The notes under the pieces: generated by a model
Database searches by the model: none
The model's input: the letters and a program-made list of their open reading frames with translations, nothing else
Told to the model about the DNA's origin: nothing
Made by a program: the position numbers and the translations under genes
Shown: piece by piece, positions 41,737 to 53,624 of the stretch
How positions within the stretch are numbered: position 1 is the first letter of the stretch
How the letters are laid out: the number at the start of each line of letters is the position of its first letter
Assembly: GCA_028583405.1 (NCBI GenBank)
Contig: CM053264.1
Location: 10,595,030-10,659,029 of the forward strand
Length of the DNA stretch: 64,000 nucleotides
From: Pogonophryne albipinna
Taxonomy: Eukaryota > Chordata > Actinopteri > Perciformes > Artedidraconidae
Direction of reading: 5' to 3'

Positions 41737-42200
41737 CCCGATGGACACACGATAAAGGAAATGTTCAAATTCGGCTCTGATCGTAACAACATCGGGCCAT
41801 TCGTGAGTGCATCGTATGACCGCCGGTGGAGTTTCTCATGCTCCGGCCTCAACTTCGTAAGGCACTCGTGAGGGCATCTTGTCAAATCGTGTCATCTTCG
41901 TGTTATCATCGGTGCATTCGATGGCACCGATGATAACACCGATGATAACAAGATGCCCTCACGATGGCCTTACGAAGGGCAAAATTGACACACGAATTCA
42001 ACACGAAAATGAACCTTCGCAAGGTCCTTCTGCAACTTTTTGGCATGCCAAAGATTTTGCCACCGCTCACGAAGTTGCTGCCGGAGCCTGAGAAACTCCA
42101 CCGGCGGTCATACGAAGGCTTAAGATGCCCTCACGAATAGCCCGATGTTGCTACGATCAGAGCCGAATTTGAACATTTCCTTTATCGCGTGTCCATCGGG
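41737..42200. mobile_element. Long fold-back (palindromic) element
   Basis: The left arm starts CCCGATGGACACACGATAAA and the right arm ends with its near-complement, TTTATCGCGTGTCCATCGGG. The arms stay complementary for about 170 bp with indels. At the centre GTGTTATCATCGGTGC (41900-41915) pairs perfectly with 41924-41939 across an 8-base loop. The right arm is longer, with an unpaired segment at about 41960-42060. A further copy of the outer motif GTCCATCGGG lies at 43122-43131, suggesting a second, broken unit. It has no coding capacity. The superfamily is unknown to me; it resembles fold-back MITEs. Confidence 0.8.
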
Positions 42201-42339
42201 TTGTTTTATTGCACAACAAAATCATGTAAACATATTATGTAAATAACCCAATTTGTGTTCTGTGAAACTGAAAAGGATATAATATATTATTTTGAAGGCG
42301 AGTTGACAGGAAGTTGTTGTTGCTATGGAAACAACAACA

Positions 42340-42985
42340 TGACGGAGAAAACGTAATATCTTCTAAATATAAAGACGGAGAAAGTAAAGAACAAAGTCTG
42401 ATCATGTACAGAGCCAGACATAATCTACTTCCTAGGAAATTAAAAACATTGTTCGTAGACAGAGAGGGTGGGTATACTTTGAGAGGAAATCTACATTTTA
42501 AACAACTCAAGGTCAGAACAACTCTGAGAAGTATGAGTTTAACAATCTGTGGGGTGATTTTATGGAATGGTTTGGAGCAGGAGTTAAAACAAAGCACAAG
42601 CATAATTCAGTTTAAAAGGATGTACAGAAACACTTTTTTGGAAAACTATGAGAATGAAGAGAGGTGATTGAAGATGAGAAATGATTGTATATGTTTGTAT
42701 AAATGTAAATGTATGTAGGAATAACTTGCATAATGATTTAAAGGACAATCATTGATCAAGTAAGGGGTGGGAATTAATAAGCATTTGCTTCCTCCTACTC
42801 CCTTTCGGACACATATGATTTATTATTATTATTAATATGAAGACTTTTTTTGTTGAATATACAAATATTACCATGAATGTGGATAAATACTGTATTATAA
42901 CAATACGGTATTCTGTTTTTCACATTTGTTATTTGTTATTTTTTAATCTGTTCGAAATAAAGACTGAAAATGAAATGAAATGAAC
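42340..42985 (+). mobile_element. 5'-truncated LINE fragment (RT C-terminus, 3' UTR, TGAAA tail)
   Basis: The open frame ending at about 42667 contains RARHNLLPRKLKTLF, GGYTLRG and ICGVILWNGLEQELKQ, typical of the region after the RT domain of fish non-LTR retrotransposons. It is followed by a 3' UTR with GTTCGAAATAAAG and a (TGAAA)n tail at about 42963-42984. The 5' edge is approximate; the fragment follows the fold-back arm. The clade is not certain. Confidence 0.72.
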
Positions 42986-43134
42986 ATATCAGTACAGTAT
43001 CATAGTACTTTAACATAATTGTTTTTGTTACTTTCGTTGCAGTTGTATGTCTTAAATGTAATGTAAATGTTGCCTTTGTGTGTGGTTCGGGGCAATCTTC
43101 GTGCAAAATTCCATATTCGTTTGTCCATCGGGTG

Positions 43135-44390
43135 TGTTACGGAAATCTTAGACCTTGTCAATACTGTGGAGATATACAAATCAGAATGATCAAACAATAA
43201 ACTGGTGAAACAAAACAGAGTTGTCTTTCTGGTTCTTTATCCGAGGCCTCGAAGGTACAGGTCTCACAGAGTACTGGAAGAGTGCACACAGAGGCAAGTG
43301 TGTGTGGAGGTTTTATAGGATCTTGACAGTTCGACAACACTTTGTCACTTGTCACTGTGGCAGGGCTGGATGGAGAGATAAGCTACGCCTGCTTTCCAGA
43401 GGAACAGAAACTGTACATTGCTAATATAGTAACTCAGGAACTGGTTAAAGACAGGAATGTGTTAAAGACAGTTAGCAGGAACTCATTGTGGGTCAAAGAC
43501 AGTTAGAAGTGAGGAAAGCAGGAACTCATTGTGGGTCAAAGACAGTTAGAAGTGAAGAAAGCAGGAACTCATTGTGGGTCAAAGACAGTTAGAAGTGAAG
43601 AAAGCAGGAACTCATTGTGGGTCAAAGACAGTTAGAAGTGAGGAAAGCAGGAACTCATTGTGGAACAGGGAACAAACACAGGAACGTGTTCAAGACACTG
43701 TTTGTCACCCAGACACTCTTAAGGTTAATCATTAGTCTAGCAAAGGACATGAACTGAAATACATCATCATGGAACTACTGCATTTGGTTTTAGCATATTA
43801 GGTAACATATAATATTTGCCACTGTTATATCAATCTTGGACCTAGTCATAGTAACTAGGTATGTTATTAAATTAAAGTTTTCAGAGCCAAGAGGCTAATC
43901 GTCTCTTTGCTAATTATTCACTTAAAGTGAGCTGACAAAGAGGATGTTTAGATTATATTAGAGTTAGAGGGAAAACATTGAGGTTTGTGTGTTAGTTAAT
44001 GTAAAGAAATGTATGTGCGTTCATGTGCAGACGTATAGGTTGTTAATTGGATTACTCATATCCTGCAAGACTCCTAAAGACGTCATGAGATGATGACCTT
44101 TCTACATCTGGAACATGTCCAAGTTTAGGAGACCTGACAATGTGTGCGTTAAACATGTTTGGGGAACATGTTCGTGTGTCATTTAGAAAACGTATATCTG
44201 CCCTGTGTGTTTCTTGTATTCGCGGGAGCATTGCTGTGTGATTGCTTGAGGGCAGGTAATGTTTCCCCATTGTTGTTTGGTGGTGCGCAACTAAATAATA
44301 ATGATTCATTTCAACTATATCTGTGTTTGTGTTTTATTGATTCCTCTCTGTTTCATTCTTTCCTGTTGCGAGGGTTGATTTGCCACAACA
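43135..44390 (-). mobile_element. LTR-like unit (putative solo LTR, minus strand) with U3 tandem repeats
   Basis: The ends are TGTTACGGAAATC at the left and GATTTGCCACAACA at the right, an imperfect inverted repeat with TG...CA. On the minus strand a TATAAAA (43311-43317) lies downstream of a 43-bp tandem repeat block and upstream of a GGATAAAG-type signal, the order expected for U3, R and U5. No target duplication is visible (flanks GGGTG and TTACA), and no primer-binding site, gag or pol is present. LTR identity is therefore probable but not proven. Confidence 0.55.
43475..43663. repeat. 43-bp tandem repeat, 4.4 copies
   Basis: Units begin GCAGGAACTCATTGTGGG at 43475, 43518, 43561, 43604 and 43647; the last is partial. 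Units differ by only one or two bases. By position they would lie in the U3 of the minus-strand LTR-like unit, where direct repeats often act as enhancers. Confidence 0.93.
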
Positions 44391-46084
44391 TTACAAAAAA
44401 ATTTTTATTATATAACTGAAAGAAAAAACTTAAATTATGATTTATTAGAATAACAATTTCAAGTTAATCGCAATTTCTCTTGTTTTATATAAATAGCCAC
44501 ATATCATGAACAAAATGGACGGTCATGAGTGATTATTTTTCAGTTTTTTCACCATGCACAACAATATCTTTCATGTGATTATTTCTGAGTAATTAGCATG
44601 TGATGATAACAAGGAGACTGAGTAAAGAGAGGCTGGGGAAAGGGAGATGGCAGGAACGGGATGGGGGATGAAAGCATGTGCTGTATCTCCCCAGCCAATA
44701 TGTGGTGAGAGCTACATGAAGCCTCTGTTAAGCTCCCTGAGAATGCCGCCATCACCCACTGGGGAAGCTGAGTAATTACAGTGCTTTGGTCCCCATTTGC
44801 CTACAAGCCCGGCAGCTCAGGCGCTAGATAATGAAGATTCACTGAGTTAGTGCTAGTTATCTTGCTAGTGGCTTTGAACACACTTTCCCGGAGGTTTTGT
44901 TTTGACATATGTAGTCGAGTTCAAGCCTTTAGCCTTGTGCACAAGCTGAATTATTGTAGTTCGTAAAATGCTTTGAGAAGATTCAGGAGCATCCATCTGG
45001 CAGTGTCAGGAATACACCTGGAAGTTATTTAGTACTCAGGGTGCGGAACATTTCCTGCTTTGCATGCAAACAATAGTGTTCGCGGCTGTATACATATAAC
45101 TGTTCTCCTGTCCTCTGCTGAGAAGCATCCTTAGACTCTCTGTTTGAACATTATGTATGTATTCACTTCTTCAAGAGTCCTGATACAGAGGAATCAATCT
45201 GTAGTTATTACGTCTATTTCCTGTCTTACTGGGTGCTTGAACATGTAATGACATTCTGATGGACGGCTTAATATATCACAGAGAGAGGTGAGACAGAGTA
45301 ATAACCTGACACTTGATGCTCTGCAATCTTCTACACTATGTAGTTTAAGGGCAAAAGCAACTCCGAGAAGAGAATAAAACGGAGGTCACACCTCAAAGTG
45401 ACATTCCCTCAGTCCGCCATACCAAGTGCTATCAAAATCCAATTAGCTGAGAGGAAAGTGGTTTGTAAAACACAACAGAGGGTCTACGTTGAGGCTGAAT
45501 TAATGAGCAGACCTTGCTGACCATGTGCAACACCACTTAGTGTTTGCCATACAAGACCTTCTGTGCTACTACCCGTACAAACATTTACTAATAAACTGCT
45601 CAAACTAACTATATTCCTATAGTGTATGGGTTTTTGTGAATGTAAATGGTCTGCAAAGGCTTAATAGGCAACAAAAGAAGTTCCCTCTTTCTCAAACTAA
45701 ATATGTCATGGAGAGCCTTTGTAACAATAGTACCTTATCACTTGTGTTTCTAAAGTTCTAAAATGTTTTCCCGAATATGTTGGGATAAAGAAACGTAGTT
45801 AACTAGATAAAGGATGTGGATGGATAAAGGTGTGTTTTAATGAACTTGCCTTGTGCGTTTTGTTTACGACTTTTGAGGCTGCAACGAAATGAGCACTAAA
45901 AGTGAAAGTGGCAGGGCGTGACTGACTTTTAAATATCATCAGCTGTCACCCAGCTTTGTCTGGGGAAGTTGTTGTTATATTATGATAGTATTGTGTATTG
46001 TGTTTGTAAGAAAGCAGCTGTAGGAAAGGGTGTGACATTCTGTTGGCAAATGCATCCTGTTGCTGTCACACACTTTGCACTTTT
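44391..46084. other. Gene-free stretch, nothing recognised
   Basis: AT-rich unique-looking sequence, no coding signature. Confidence 0.5.
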
Positions 46085-46654
46085 CCTCATTAATTCCTCA
46101 TTACTAGAGAACCCCTCCCACCCACTCCACGCAGAGCTAGTGAAGATGAGGAGTACGTTCAGCCACAGACTCATCCCTCCACGACAACGCACCAAGCGCC
46201 TCGGACAGTCCTTTGTGCCTGTAGCCATCAGGCTGCACAACAAGGGGTTAATGATGAAATAAAATTAAATCACTGGACATAAATATACACTGTTTCCACA
46301 ACCCATGCTAACATATTATTAGTAGTAGACCAAAAAGGTAGATAGATATGTCACTATGTGTACAGATGTCCATTTTCACTTTTCACTTGTCACTTTAACT
46401 TATTCCGTACTTTATAACTTAGATGACCAAATATGTACATATGCTGACAGTTATTTTACTCTTATTTTTACTCATCTCCTATTTCATAGTCTTTTATTAT
46501 TATTTTAATTTTTTTTTTTTTTTTTTTTTTTTATTAATCTGTGTGAATCTTTGCTGTCCTGTTTTTTCACGCTCACCCTGTTGCTGCTTTGCACAACTGA
46601 ATTTCCCCTCGGGGATTAATAAAGGTTCATCTTATCTTATCTTATCTTATCTTA
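46085..46654 (+). mobile_element. 5'-truncated LINE 3' end with (CTTAT)n tail
   Basis: The last coding codons read NPSHPLHAELVKMRSTFSHR, then RTKRLGQSFVPVAIRLHN, the C-terminal signature of fish CR1/L2/Rex-type ORF2. A 3' UTR follows with a T run (46508-46532). A TCCCCTCGGGGA hairpin (46604-46615) and ATTAATAAAG lead into a (CTTAT)n tail at 46631-46654. The stop codon is TAA or TGA near 46258-46263. The element is a dead 5' truncation. Confidence 0.8.
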
Positions 46655-47639
46655 ATCTGATTCAAAGCCTCAGCCCAAAAGTTGCGTGGAAAATCAATAC
46701 CGGAACATTCGCAAAGGCCATACCTCTTATCGATCCTCCTATCTGAAACACTTCCCAAAGACAAGGTGAGATGTGGAGGAAATAGACAAAGCAGCATCCT
46801 TGAATGTTTCTTGAAAAAACAATGTGTTAGAAGTGAAGATCTTTAAAGTACTGATTCACCAGCTGCCCTCTGCGTTCAAAGCCTCGTTCTCAAGCAGCAC
46901 ACTGATCAAATGTTTGGTGCTTGTTGTCTGAAGGTGAAAAGGATCCTTCAAGGCAATCAACAGAAAAAGTGTTTGTGTTTTCCCGTGGGCGTTCACAGGT
47001 AAAAGCTGAGGCATTAACACTTGTCAATCAGCACTAAGCTGCTTGTTACATAAGATCTTTATCCTTCTAACATTAGCCAGAAACAATGTGACCTAAGCAG
47101 TGACTCAGAAATGGGTCTTAAACTCCCCCACCAGGCGCACATCATTTTGATTGTTTGGTTAGATGGTGAGACAAGGTGTTAGGGTCAGCGGGAGGAGTGT
47201 GAGATTTCATGAGGCTGTGTGTTACACGTCATTTCAGACTCATTATGATGTGCTCCAACCTCTGTGTTCCTGTGAGTCATTGGACACTGCTGTGCTGGCA
47301 TTGAAATCATGATAATCATTCAGTGGATTGAAGGCAGCAGATTAAAAACTTCCGGGGAAAACCCACAGTTTAAAGGGAACATGGGAGAAACCTCAGGGAG
47401 AGCGACAGAGGAGGGATCCCTCTCCCAGGACGGACAGACCTGCAATAGATGCCGTGTGTGAATCGAAAAGATAATACATTTGCAACATAGGTAGACCAAA
47501 TGTTTGGAAATGCATGTGTGTATAATAGGAAGAGGAATCCACGAGGATGTCAGCAATCCTGTGGGAGCCATCAGGGAAGTAGTATGATGAGATTCAGGCA
47601 GGACCGCAGAGACAGGTTCAGCCACGACTCGAAATCCAG
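46655..47639. other. Gene-free stretch, nothing recognised
   Basis: Unique-looking sequence with no gene signature; it runs into the minisatellite. Confidence 0.5.
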
Positions 47640-48040
47640 GACTCAGATCAGGACTCAGGATCCGCCAGGACTCAGGATCCGCCAGGACTCAGGATCCGCC
47701 AGGACTCAGGATCCAGGAATCAGGATCCAGGAATCAGGAACCAGGAATCAGGATCCAGGAATCAGGATCCAGGACTCAGGATCCAGGACTCAGGATCCAG
47801 GACTCAGGATCCGCCACGACTCAGGATCCAGGACTCAGGATCCAGGACACAGGATCCGCCACGACTCAGGATCCAGGACTCAGGATCCAGGACTCGGGAT
47901 CCGCCACGACTCAGGATCCAGGACTCAGGATCCAGGACTCAGGATCCGCCACGACTCAGGATCCAGGACTCAGGATCCAGGACTCAGGATCCGCCACGAT
48001 TCAGGATCCAGGACTCAGGATCCAGGACTCAGGATCCCAG
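47640..48040. repeat. Minisatellite of 14-bp CCAGGACTCAGGAT units with 45-bp higher-order period
   Basis: The core CCAGGACTCAGGAT repeats throughout. From about 47800 the array becomes regular: one 17-bp variant (CCGCCACGACTCAGGAT) followed by two 14-bp units, making a 45-bp higher-order unit repeated about five times. Because 45 is divisible by three, one forward frame stays open for 181 codons (47500-48045) with an Arg/Asp/Gln/Ser repeat. I treat the frame as a by-product of the repeat period. Confidence 0.92.
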
Positions 48041-50867
48041 CGTAGATAGACACCAAAAAGAAATGTGGGGGAAGCTGGGTTACTCGGAACATGAGTACAC
48101 AGGTGCAGACAGAGAGAAGGAAGAAGTAAGGTGCCCCCGACAGTCTATATGTGCATCCTTAACTCACTTGCATGTTGTTCAGCTGAAGGTAAAGGTTGGC
48201 AGTGTTTTCTTTTGCACTAGAATACATGTGCTTGATAAAAAGGGTTTTCAATGTGACTGCAAACAAGTACAAATTTGAAAATCGATGGAGATCCTCTTTT
48301 CTAGATTGTCTTGTTGACTAAGGGCTCTTACGTTTTTGCAGGTGTGATTGAACTGCACCATGTTCTTTTTATTTACAAAAGACTGTATTTTTCGTTGTAC
48401 AGAAAATGGACTCAAAACAAACCAGTCGGGCGCACAATCCTGGGAGAACATTTTCAGTTTTTAAAGATGCTGCTTTAGCTTTGGCCATCATTTCTATTGG
48501 TTATGAAAACATTGTACTCACCAATCACATAGCTGACAACTAGGAAGACTATGCTAACATCAAGCTGACACGTTGTAAACATTTCAGTCAGTCTCAACCC
48601 CTTTAAGGTGAAACTAAAAGTAACTGCAGTTTTTCTCAATGGAACGCTTTTATTTTATAAGTGTCAGTACAAATTATTATTTCAACAACATGTTTTTATT
48701 AAAGCTGCACTGAGCTGTCTTCACAATCTGATGTTTTCCTGACAGACATGTTGCTAGGTGACAGACCCAAATATGAAATCATGCATTAATAAAACTGTAG
48801 TTTTTGCTTTTTATTGAAGCAACCTTAAAATAACTTTAACATTTCTAAGAACAGGATGAGTAGATTTCTGTGAGTGAGTTTTATTTTTTCATTTTCAAAT
48901 CACCCTGTTTCCAAGACCAGAGCAACTTGCGCCCAGGGTCCAGTAGAGTTAACTAGTATTGAAGTCTGTCTTGGGTTGTGTGGTCTGTAATAATAATTGC
49001 AGATGATAAATAAGCCTCTTGGCTAAAATGGAGAGCACAAACTCTTTTTGACCGCGGCTGCTTGTGAGTTGTTGGTGTGTCATGCTGCTGTTGGTGTTCT
49101 CTTTCTGTTGAGTCTCTTCATATCAATTGCGTTTTATCCTCCAGTCGTTTCAGATTGTGTTCAAGTTTGGGTACATGGACCCAAAATCACTGAAGCATTT
49201 CACGAGATGGGAGCATATTTACATCGATCCGTCTCATGCTCATGTTTGTCATCATGCACTTTGAAAGTGTATTAATATCAACCACTTAGCTTCCTCATAT
49301 GTATTAGTACAAATACTTTTCTCTCGCTTCCCTAACTGATTGCACCCCTGCTCAAAAGCATCTCCCTCAAATTTTGGAGAGTACAATTTATTTCGCCTCC
49401 ATTTGTTTCAAACTAAGAACCTATGCTGGCTGGGTTCAGGCGCCGTTGGCAGAACCCCTCTGCAGCGCTGCCAACCCTTCCCTCTTCCCCGAGCCTGCAG
49501 TGGCATTTAGTCATCACCAAGAGTGCCTTGTTGTTAGCACTTAGTCTAAGCACATTGTACCTGCTTATCTTATTACCCAGGTGTCAGCTGAAGAGTGTGT
49601 TGGTAATTGAGGGGAGTAACCTGCCAGTTGAGGTGTTCCTCATTCATTCAGTTAATTGCATTGTTCTCATTGGATGGAGGGAGTCCCTGTGAAGAAGTGA
49701 ACATGACAGCAGTGTAATCAGAATTCACTTCAGCACATGTAGCTCTGATAGAAGCGTGATTACAAATAAGACAAGTTGTCATATTAAGGGATTAATTACA
49801 GAAAACAATCAACTGTCATTCCGTGTAATGTGTTACCTTCATCACCAAATGTCTATTCTAGCATTTAAACAAATGAGAGACAATTGTGTTCAGTCAAGAT
49901 TAGTGATTAGAAGGTCGGATTATCAGCTTTGTCATTGTCCATGATCATCATCAGGAGGGCTACACTCCATCGTAAGACACTGTTTTCTATGGTGGGTGTT
50001 AAGATGCTAACAATTGGGGCAGCTCTACCTTGGGGCAGCATTTCGATTACAGCTCTTGACCTTCCAATTGTTAGCCAATAAGATGATGAACGTGTAAAAA
50101 ACACCTACGAGTTAACACAGCGTTTGTCCTTCTTCTTCCACACTTGTGAGACATGTCCTGTCAGATAGAAATATAACAAGGTGTCTTGGATGACACACAA
50201 CTGCCTCTGGTTTCCACAGAGGTGTCAGCTAGGAAGCTGTGCTATTTCTGCAAAGGTGTGTGTGATGCATTTGCCATGCTCTGTACACCCCAGGTGCTCA
50301 CAAGTGTAGAAAGAAACACTTCCTGTGTGGCTTGTGCTGCTGGCTGCACCCTAACATCATAAGATCTAGCAACAATGATGATTATAATAGGATATAAGCA
50401 TTGATTTTTCTACAGATATCAAGGTACATAAAGCAACTAGACTTACTGACAAGAGAGGAACGTGTGCAGTCAAACAGAAAATCAATGCTACTGTATGGTA
50501 GAGCAATTAACTTTATGTTTGTTAAAAAGTTATGCTACTGCACTAAAGTTTCCCAGTAATTCTTCGGAGAGTGGATGCGGAAGGTTTCCCAAGAATATTA
50601 CTCATGTTAAACATCTGTGAAAGCCCTTGATTCAGCAGCAGAGAATTGATCAAAGATTGCAGTAGATTTTATTTTCGAGAAGCACTTTCCTATGATTTTG
50701 CCCCCTAAATAGAATTGAACATTTTACCTTTTGAAGTTACTTTATGATGAGCCTCTATTTGGACCCCACAGGTTACAAACCAAAGTATTCCCATTGATCA
50801 AAATGTCAGTTTCTGGTCATGTAAGAGAGTACAAATGGCGGTCACTATGGGACTGCAAATGACAGGC
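48041..50867. other. Gene-free stretch, nothing recognised
   Basis: Unique-looking sequence. The block at about 49425-49700 is GC-balanced and non-repetitive and might be worth conservation analysis, but nothing specific supports a function. Confidence 0.45.
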
Positions 50868-51065
50868 TTCAGAGAGGAGAAGTCAGAGAGGAGAAGTCAG
50901 AGAGGAGAAGTCAGCGAGCAGAAGTCAGAGAGGAGAAGTCAGAGAGGAGAAGTCAGCGAGGAGAAGTCAGAGAGGAGAAGTCAGAGAGGAGAAGTCAGCG
51001 AGGAGAAGTCAGAGAGGAGAAGTCAGCGAGGAGAAGTCAGAGAGGAGAAGTCAGCGAGGAGTCAG
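50868..51065. repeat. Minisatellite of 14-bp AGAGAGGAGAAGTC units
   Basis: About 14 purine-rich units of 14 bp alternate between AGAGAGGAGAAGTC and AGCGAGGAGAAGTC. Three units make 42 bp, so the forward frame repeats every 14 residues (Glu/Arg/Ser rich) without stops. No start context or domain supports real coding. Confidence 0.93.
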
Positions 51066-51602
51066 CGGGTCACTGAAAGAAACAGCAAATGAGATGACAG
51101 CGATGCACTCACAACAAGACGACACAGGGAGAAAGATCGAAAGGGAGGGGCATTGGAGGGGGGGGGACAGAGGGGCGAAATGCACACACACAGAGAAAAC
51201 ACGATGCTTCCCTGCGTCACTGTCTGATGGACGGTGCCCACGGACTAATAAATCAGAGGCGGCGAAAAGGCAGGATGCTGAGAAGGGTATTTGGAGCGAC
51301 GCTGCCCTGCGCTCTTCACGAGAGAAGAGACGTGTCAGGCATGCGGGAGCAGATGCTCGCACACGGAGAGAGAGAGGGACGAGCCTGGCCTAAATTAGCC
51401 CGTCTGATGAAAAATGGACAGGAAAGTGCTTACTTGGCTTGCCCTTCCCTCCACTCCAACGCTGCTCCTCCTCATTTCCTCCTCTCACACTCCCCAACCC
51501 TATTGCCCCCCCCCTCCCTCACTCTTTACCCTTCATGCCCTTCCCACTCTCTCCTCTGTTCCCACACTTTGATCTCTGTTGTCTCCACGCCTCCCTTGCG
51601 CA
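51066..51602. other. Gene-free stretch flanking the TIR element
   Basis: Includes a G-rich run (about 51147-51175) and pyrimidine-rich sequence (about 51440-51590). No gene recognised. Confidence 0.5.
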
Positions 51603-51609
51603 AATATAG

Positions 51610-51765
51610 CAACCCAGTCTCATGGCATTTCGTGTTCACCAACACGATTTTTAATCTATTGATTCGTGTTCACCAACACGATTTTCCCCTTTTTTTCGTG
51701 TTGCACAGCACGATTTTAAAAGCAATGTATTTCTACTGGTAATGTGTTTCGTGCCTGCAGCACGT
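51610..51765. repeat. Subterminal hairpin cluster, left arm
   Basis: Four short palindromes lie within 140 bp: TCGTGTTCACCAACACGA at 51630-51647 and again at 51664-51681, TCGTGTTGCACAGCACGA at 51696-51713, and TCGTGCCTGCAGCACG at about 51749-51764. The same set occurs inverted in the right arm (from 55516 downward, the last beyond the hAT insertion). Repeated subterminal palindromes are what a transposase binding array would look like. Confidence 0.85.
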
Positions 51766-52183
51766 ATTTTTCTCCGGTCGGGTCGTGGAAGACCGGAAGC
51801 TGTGTGGTTCATAAAAACATGTTCTTACTCAATATCAAGCCACAATTATTGCTTTTATTTTAAATCGTATAATTTGGGACTTTCGTTTCCGTCTGTGAGG
51901 AAAATAAATGGGGCTCAGAGCCTCAGAATACTGAAATCTGTATTTTTTAAATCTTTTTTTCCTTCTAATTTGTTATTCTTTTCAAAATAACACACTGTTA
52001 TTTACTCACCAATAACACACAATTATCCTTGCTTTTATTTATTGGTTTAATTCCATAATCTCTGGCTTTTTTGGCGTCCTTCAGGAACTGAATTTCAAAA
52101 TAAAAATAACCGGAAAAGGCATTTCGAGCGATTACCCAAGATCCTCAGCTATGGTTTAAGCTCGCTTATTGGATGTTTTAGCC

Positions 52184-52201
52184 GCAATGCATGCTGGGAT
52201 T
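52184..52201 (-). promoter_or_regulatory. ZNF143/Staf-like half motif, left inner side
   Basis: On the minus strand the word reads AATCCCAGCATGCATTGC, close to the TTCCCAGCATGC core bound by ZNF143/THAP11-type factors. It lies just inside the left inverted arm. Confidence 0.3.
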
Positions 52202-53224
52202 TGGTGTTTATATGATATGAAATCCGGAAAACATTGTAAAAGAATAAAATAATACTTAATTCCGAGTGTTCTTGCTTTTCTCTTTGAAAGTCATCACATA
52301 ACGGCATTGTAATACACGGTTCGGCTGCATTACATATTACAGATCTGCCGTAGTTCTTTATTTATAGAGCCCTGATGAGAAGACCTTTGGAAAAACTGAG
52401 GAAATGCCGCCGAAACTGAATACGTGACGTGGATCATAAATATATCAACAATTAAACAACATCTTCAATTTCTCTTCACACAATACGTCTCCTTGCAGTA
52501 TCAACACTAATTCGGCTGACTTTTACATTTGATCTAATTCACAGATAGGTTATATTTACACCATAACGGTGCACAGCTGATATAAAAGGACTGTAGTTTT
52601 TAAAGATATTACTGATTTTCTTTGAATGTAAGAATGTAAATACTGAGTCTGAAATATTATAGCAATATGCTGTAAAATGATGTGAAAGCATGAATAAAAC
52701 TACACATCTTCAGATGTTGTACATACATAAGTGTCCTACACTAATAATACAAAGTTATTATGGCTGTGTGTACCTTGTGTGCACCGCCTAGTGGTTAAAG
52801 CACGTTATTGAATTATTGTTTTTATGTGTTATATTTGATAAAAAAAATATTAAGTACATACTTTCATAGGGGGAAAGTAGAAGGTCTGTGATAGAAATAT
52901 AGAATATAAAAAATCAAGAAGATACTGTAAGTGATCTCTACAATAAAACAGTTGAGTGCAAGATGTACAAAGATATTAATAGGAGGAGGTGCAAAAGAGA
53001 AAAACGAATTAACCTTTATTTAAACATTAAATAACAGATTAAGGTCTTCTTTTAAATAAGAAAACAACTTTGGGGGTATCTATCTACAGATAAATATTAA
53101 GCCTGACAAAGTACTTAACGTAATTGCTTTCCTGCAATGTTAACTATGTTGAAGCACTTATTTTAACTGATATTATACATATGAATTATACTCTTATGTA
53201 TGTAGATATAATAAGAAATGTGCA

Positions 53225-53386
53225 GAATGTGACAGTTTAATGGTGGAGGTACACACACATTGATAGATGTCTTGTAATGCACTGTTGAGGAACCTGTGAC
53301 CTAAGATTTTCATTCATTGCATAACTACACCATAGTTGTGTATAAAATATGTCAATAAACCTTTGAAAATCTTGAAATCTTGAAAG
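53225..53386 (+). mobile_element. Possible LINE/SINE 3' end with ATCTTGAA-type tail
   Basis: A stretch reading GAGGAACCTGTGACCTAAGA, then GTATAAAATATGTCAATAAACC, ends in two ATCTTGAA-like units. This resembles the 3' UTR of fish CR1-type LINEs. It lies within the unpaired centre of the 3.9-kb TIR element. The 5' edge is undefined. Confidence 0.45.
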
Positions 53387-53624
53387 GGATGTGCAAAATA
53401 GCCATAATATACAGTCTTTAATTAACTATTAGTAGAGAATAACGAGTAATGAATATACTTTATTACTCGTTTCCATTCATGTCAATTAAAGATAAATGTT
53501 TAGTCTTCTCAAGCACCAACTATCAAATATCTCTCCTGATTGTTGGCACTTGACAATCACCTTACCTGAATTTTACTGTAACTAAAGTCTGATTTAAGGG
53601 TTGTTTATATTTCACATCATTAAT

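Noticed and set aside
43475..43663. CRISPR-like array
   Set aside because: The 43-bp units are contiguous tandem copies without spacers, in a vertebrate genome.
47500..48045. 181-codon forward frame
   Set aside because: It is kept open by a 45-bp higher-order repeat; there is no promoter, domain or splice context.
51742..51990. 82-codon frame present in both arms of the 3.9-kb element
   Set aside because: The two versions exist because the arms are inverted duplicates; frame conservation between them is not independent evidence of coding, and no domain is recognisable.
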